Positions 30,656 through 30,951 of a stretch of 30,951 nt of DNA are shown piece by piece. Both the position numbers and the translations under genes were made by a program. Within the stretch, counting starts at the first letter, position 1, and the number at the start of each line of letters is the position of its first letter. Below the pieces are notes generated by a model that saw only the letters and a list, made by a program, of their open reading frames with translations, was not told the DNA's origin and made no database searches. Source of the DNA: an uncultured Coriobacteriales bacterium (GTDB taxonomy: Bacteria; Actinomycetota; Coriobacteriia; Coriobacteriales; QAMH01); contig CAKUES010000022.1 of the NCBI GenBank assembly GCA_934646835.1, positions 1-30,951 on the forward strand, in the 5' to 3' direction.

Positions 30656-30687
30656 GATTCTCTGAACGACAGATCGTTCAGAGAATC
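30656..30687. repeat. family B hairpin 4
   Basis: GATTCTCTGAACGA, loop CAGA, TCGTTCAGAGAATC: a perfect 14-bp stem. The left arm is the same as in hairpin 1, but the right arm carries A where hairpin 1 has G, keeping full pairing. Confidence 0.9.
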
Positions 30688-30752
30688 TTCGCGCCACCCT
30701 TGCTGCCGACAGTTGGCCCGCCGCGCCAGCGCCTCCGGGCCCCGAATCCGTA

Positions 30753-30775
30753 GGGGAGGGACCCTGTCCCTCCCC
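30753..30775. repeat. family A hairpin, right-end copy
   Basis: GGGGAGGGAC, loop CCT, GTCCCTCCCC, preceded by GTA. It lies 65 bases after a family B hairpin, as in the island at 18.6 kb. Apart from these repeats and the promoter, I see no gene in 30541-30951. Confidence 0.9.
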
Positions 30776-30859
30776 ATGCCCCTCGCGGGCACTGCGGCCA
30801 CCCCGCGCCGGCGCCGACGCCCTCCGGCCCTTCTTTCGAAAAAACCTCCGGATCACCCC

Positions 30860-30888
30860 TTGCGCCGGCCCCCTGGTTCGCGTATAGT
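30860..30888 (+). promoter_or_regulatory. strong sigma-70-type promoter at the right edge
   Basis: TTGCGC (30860-30865), a 17-bp spacer, and TATAGT (30883-30888). The transcript would begin near 30895 with GC-rich sequence and hairpin-forming CCGGGGAGG / CCCCTCGGGG. No start codon follows inside the window, so the target may be a structural RNA or a gene with a long leader beyond the edge. Confidence 0.6.
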
Positions 30889-30951
30889 ATGCAGCCCGCT
30901 CCGCGAGGGGCGGCGCACCGGGGAGGCCCCCTCGGGGAACCTGAAAGTTCT

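Noticed and set aside
30437..30856. 139-codon minus-strand ORF through the right-end hairpins
   Set aside because: It translates the terminator and all three hairpin repeats, and has no start signal or domain.

Overview
The window looks like the origin-proximal part of the chromosome of a strictly anaerobic, fairly GC-rich Actinomycetota. My best guess is Coriobacteriia, in or near Atopobiaceae. This is inferred from gene content and style (ParAB with parS, two kinds of pyruvate-type ferredoxin oxidoreductase, DinG-type helicase, HemN-like radical SAM protein) and not from a database match. The left ~4.7 kb is clearly AT-richer than the rest.

Layout. 1-1498: a 9-bp minisatellite, then about 1.3 kb of AT-rich sequence with no convincing gene, ending in a cluster of perfect parS sites. 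1499-3239: parA and parB. 3556-5750 (minus): a single-chain double MarR regulator and rlmN. 5847-6809: ddl. 7166-10183: a tight four-gene 2-oxoacid:ferredoxin oxidoreductase operon (gamma, delta, alpha, beta). 10461-14000: a single-chain pyruvate:ferredoxin oxidoreductase. 14363-14678: two divergent tRNA-Ser genes (GGA and CGA). 14721-18199: two paralogous AI-2E-family membrane proteins and a SAM methyltransferase. 18200-19311: 1.1 kb of non-coding repeats (nested palindromes, a 62-bp duplication, hairpin families, a 149-bp tandem repeat). 19312-21079 (minus): an acidic hypothetical protein and a DUF4013-like membrane protein with a zinc ribbon. 21232-22296: an ornithine/alanine-racemase-type PLP enzyme. 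22443-24789 (minus): a small membrane protein, a HemN-like radical SAM protein and a tail-anchored protein with a HIRAN-like motif. 24947-27838 (minus): a DnaQ exonuclease-DinG helicase fusion. 28011-29120: a secreted coiled-coil/lysozyme-like wall hydrolase. 29393-29821 (minus): an XRE regulator. 30058-30480: a divergent peptide deformylase. The window ends in more hairpins and a strong promoter firing off the right edge.

Function. The core theme is chromosome segregation next to ferredoxin-linked anaerobic 2-oxoacid metabolism, with housekeeping genes for translation, peptidoglycan and DNA repair. No phage, plasmid, CRISPR or classical transposase gene is visible.

The most unusual content is non-coding: at least two dispersed hairpin families. 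Family A has a GGGGAGGGAC / GTCCCTCCCC core inside a ~76-bp element with imperfect terminal inverted repeats, and one copy has lost exactly the 19-bp hairpin centre. Family B has a CTGAACGA / TCGTTCAG core with outer arms that change sequence but stay complementary. There are also two long-inverted-repeat elements (14114-14212 and 18215-18410) that resemble non-autonomous mobile or structured elements.
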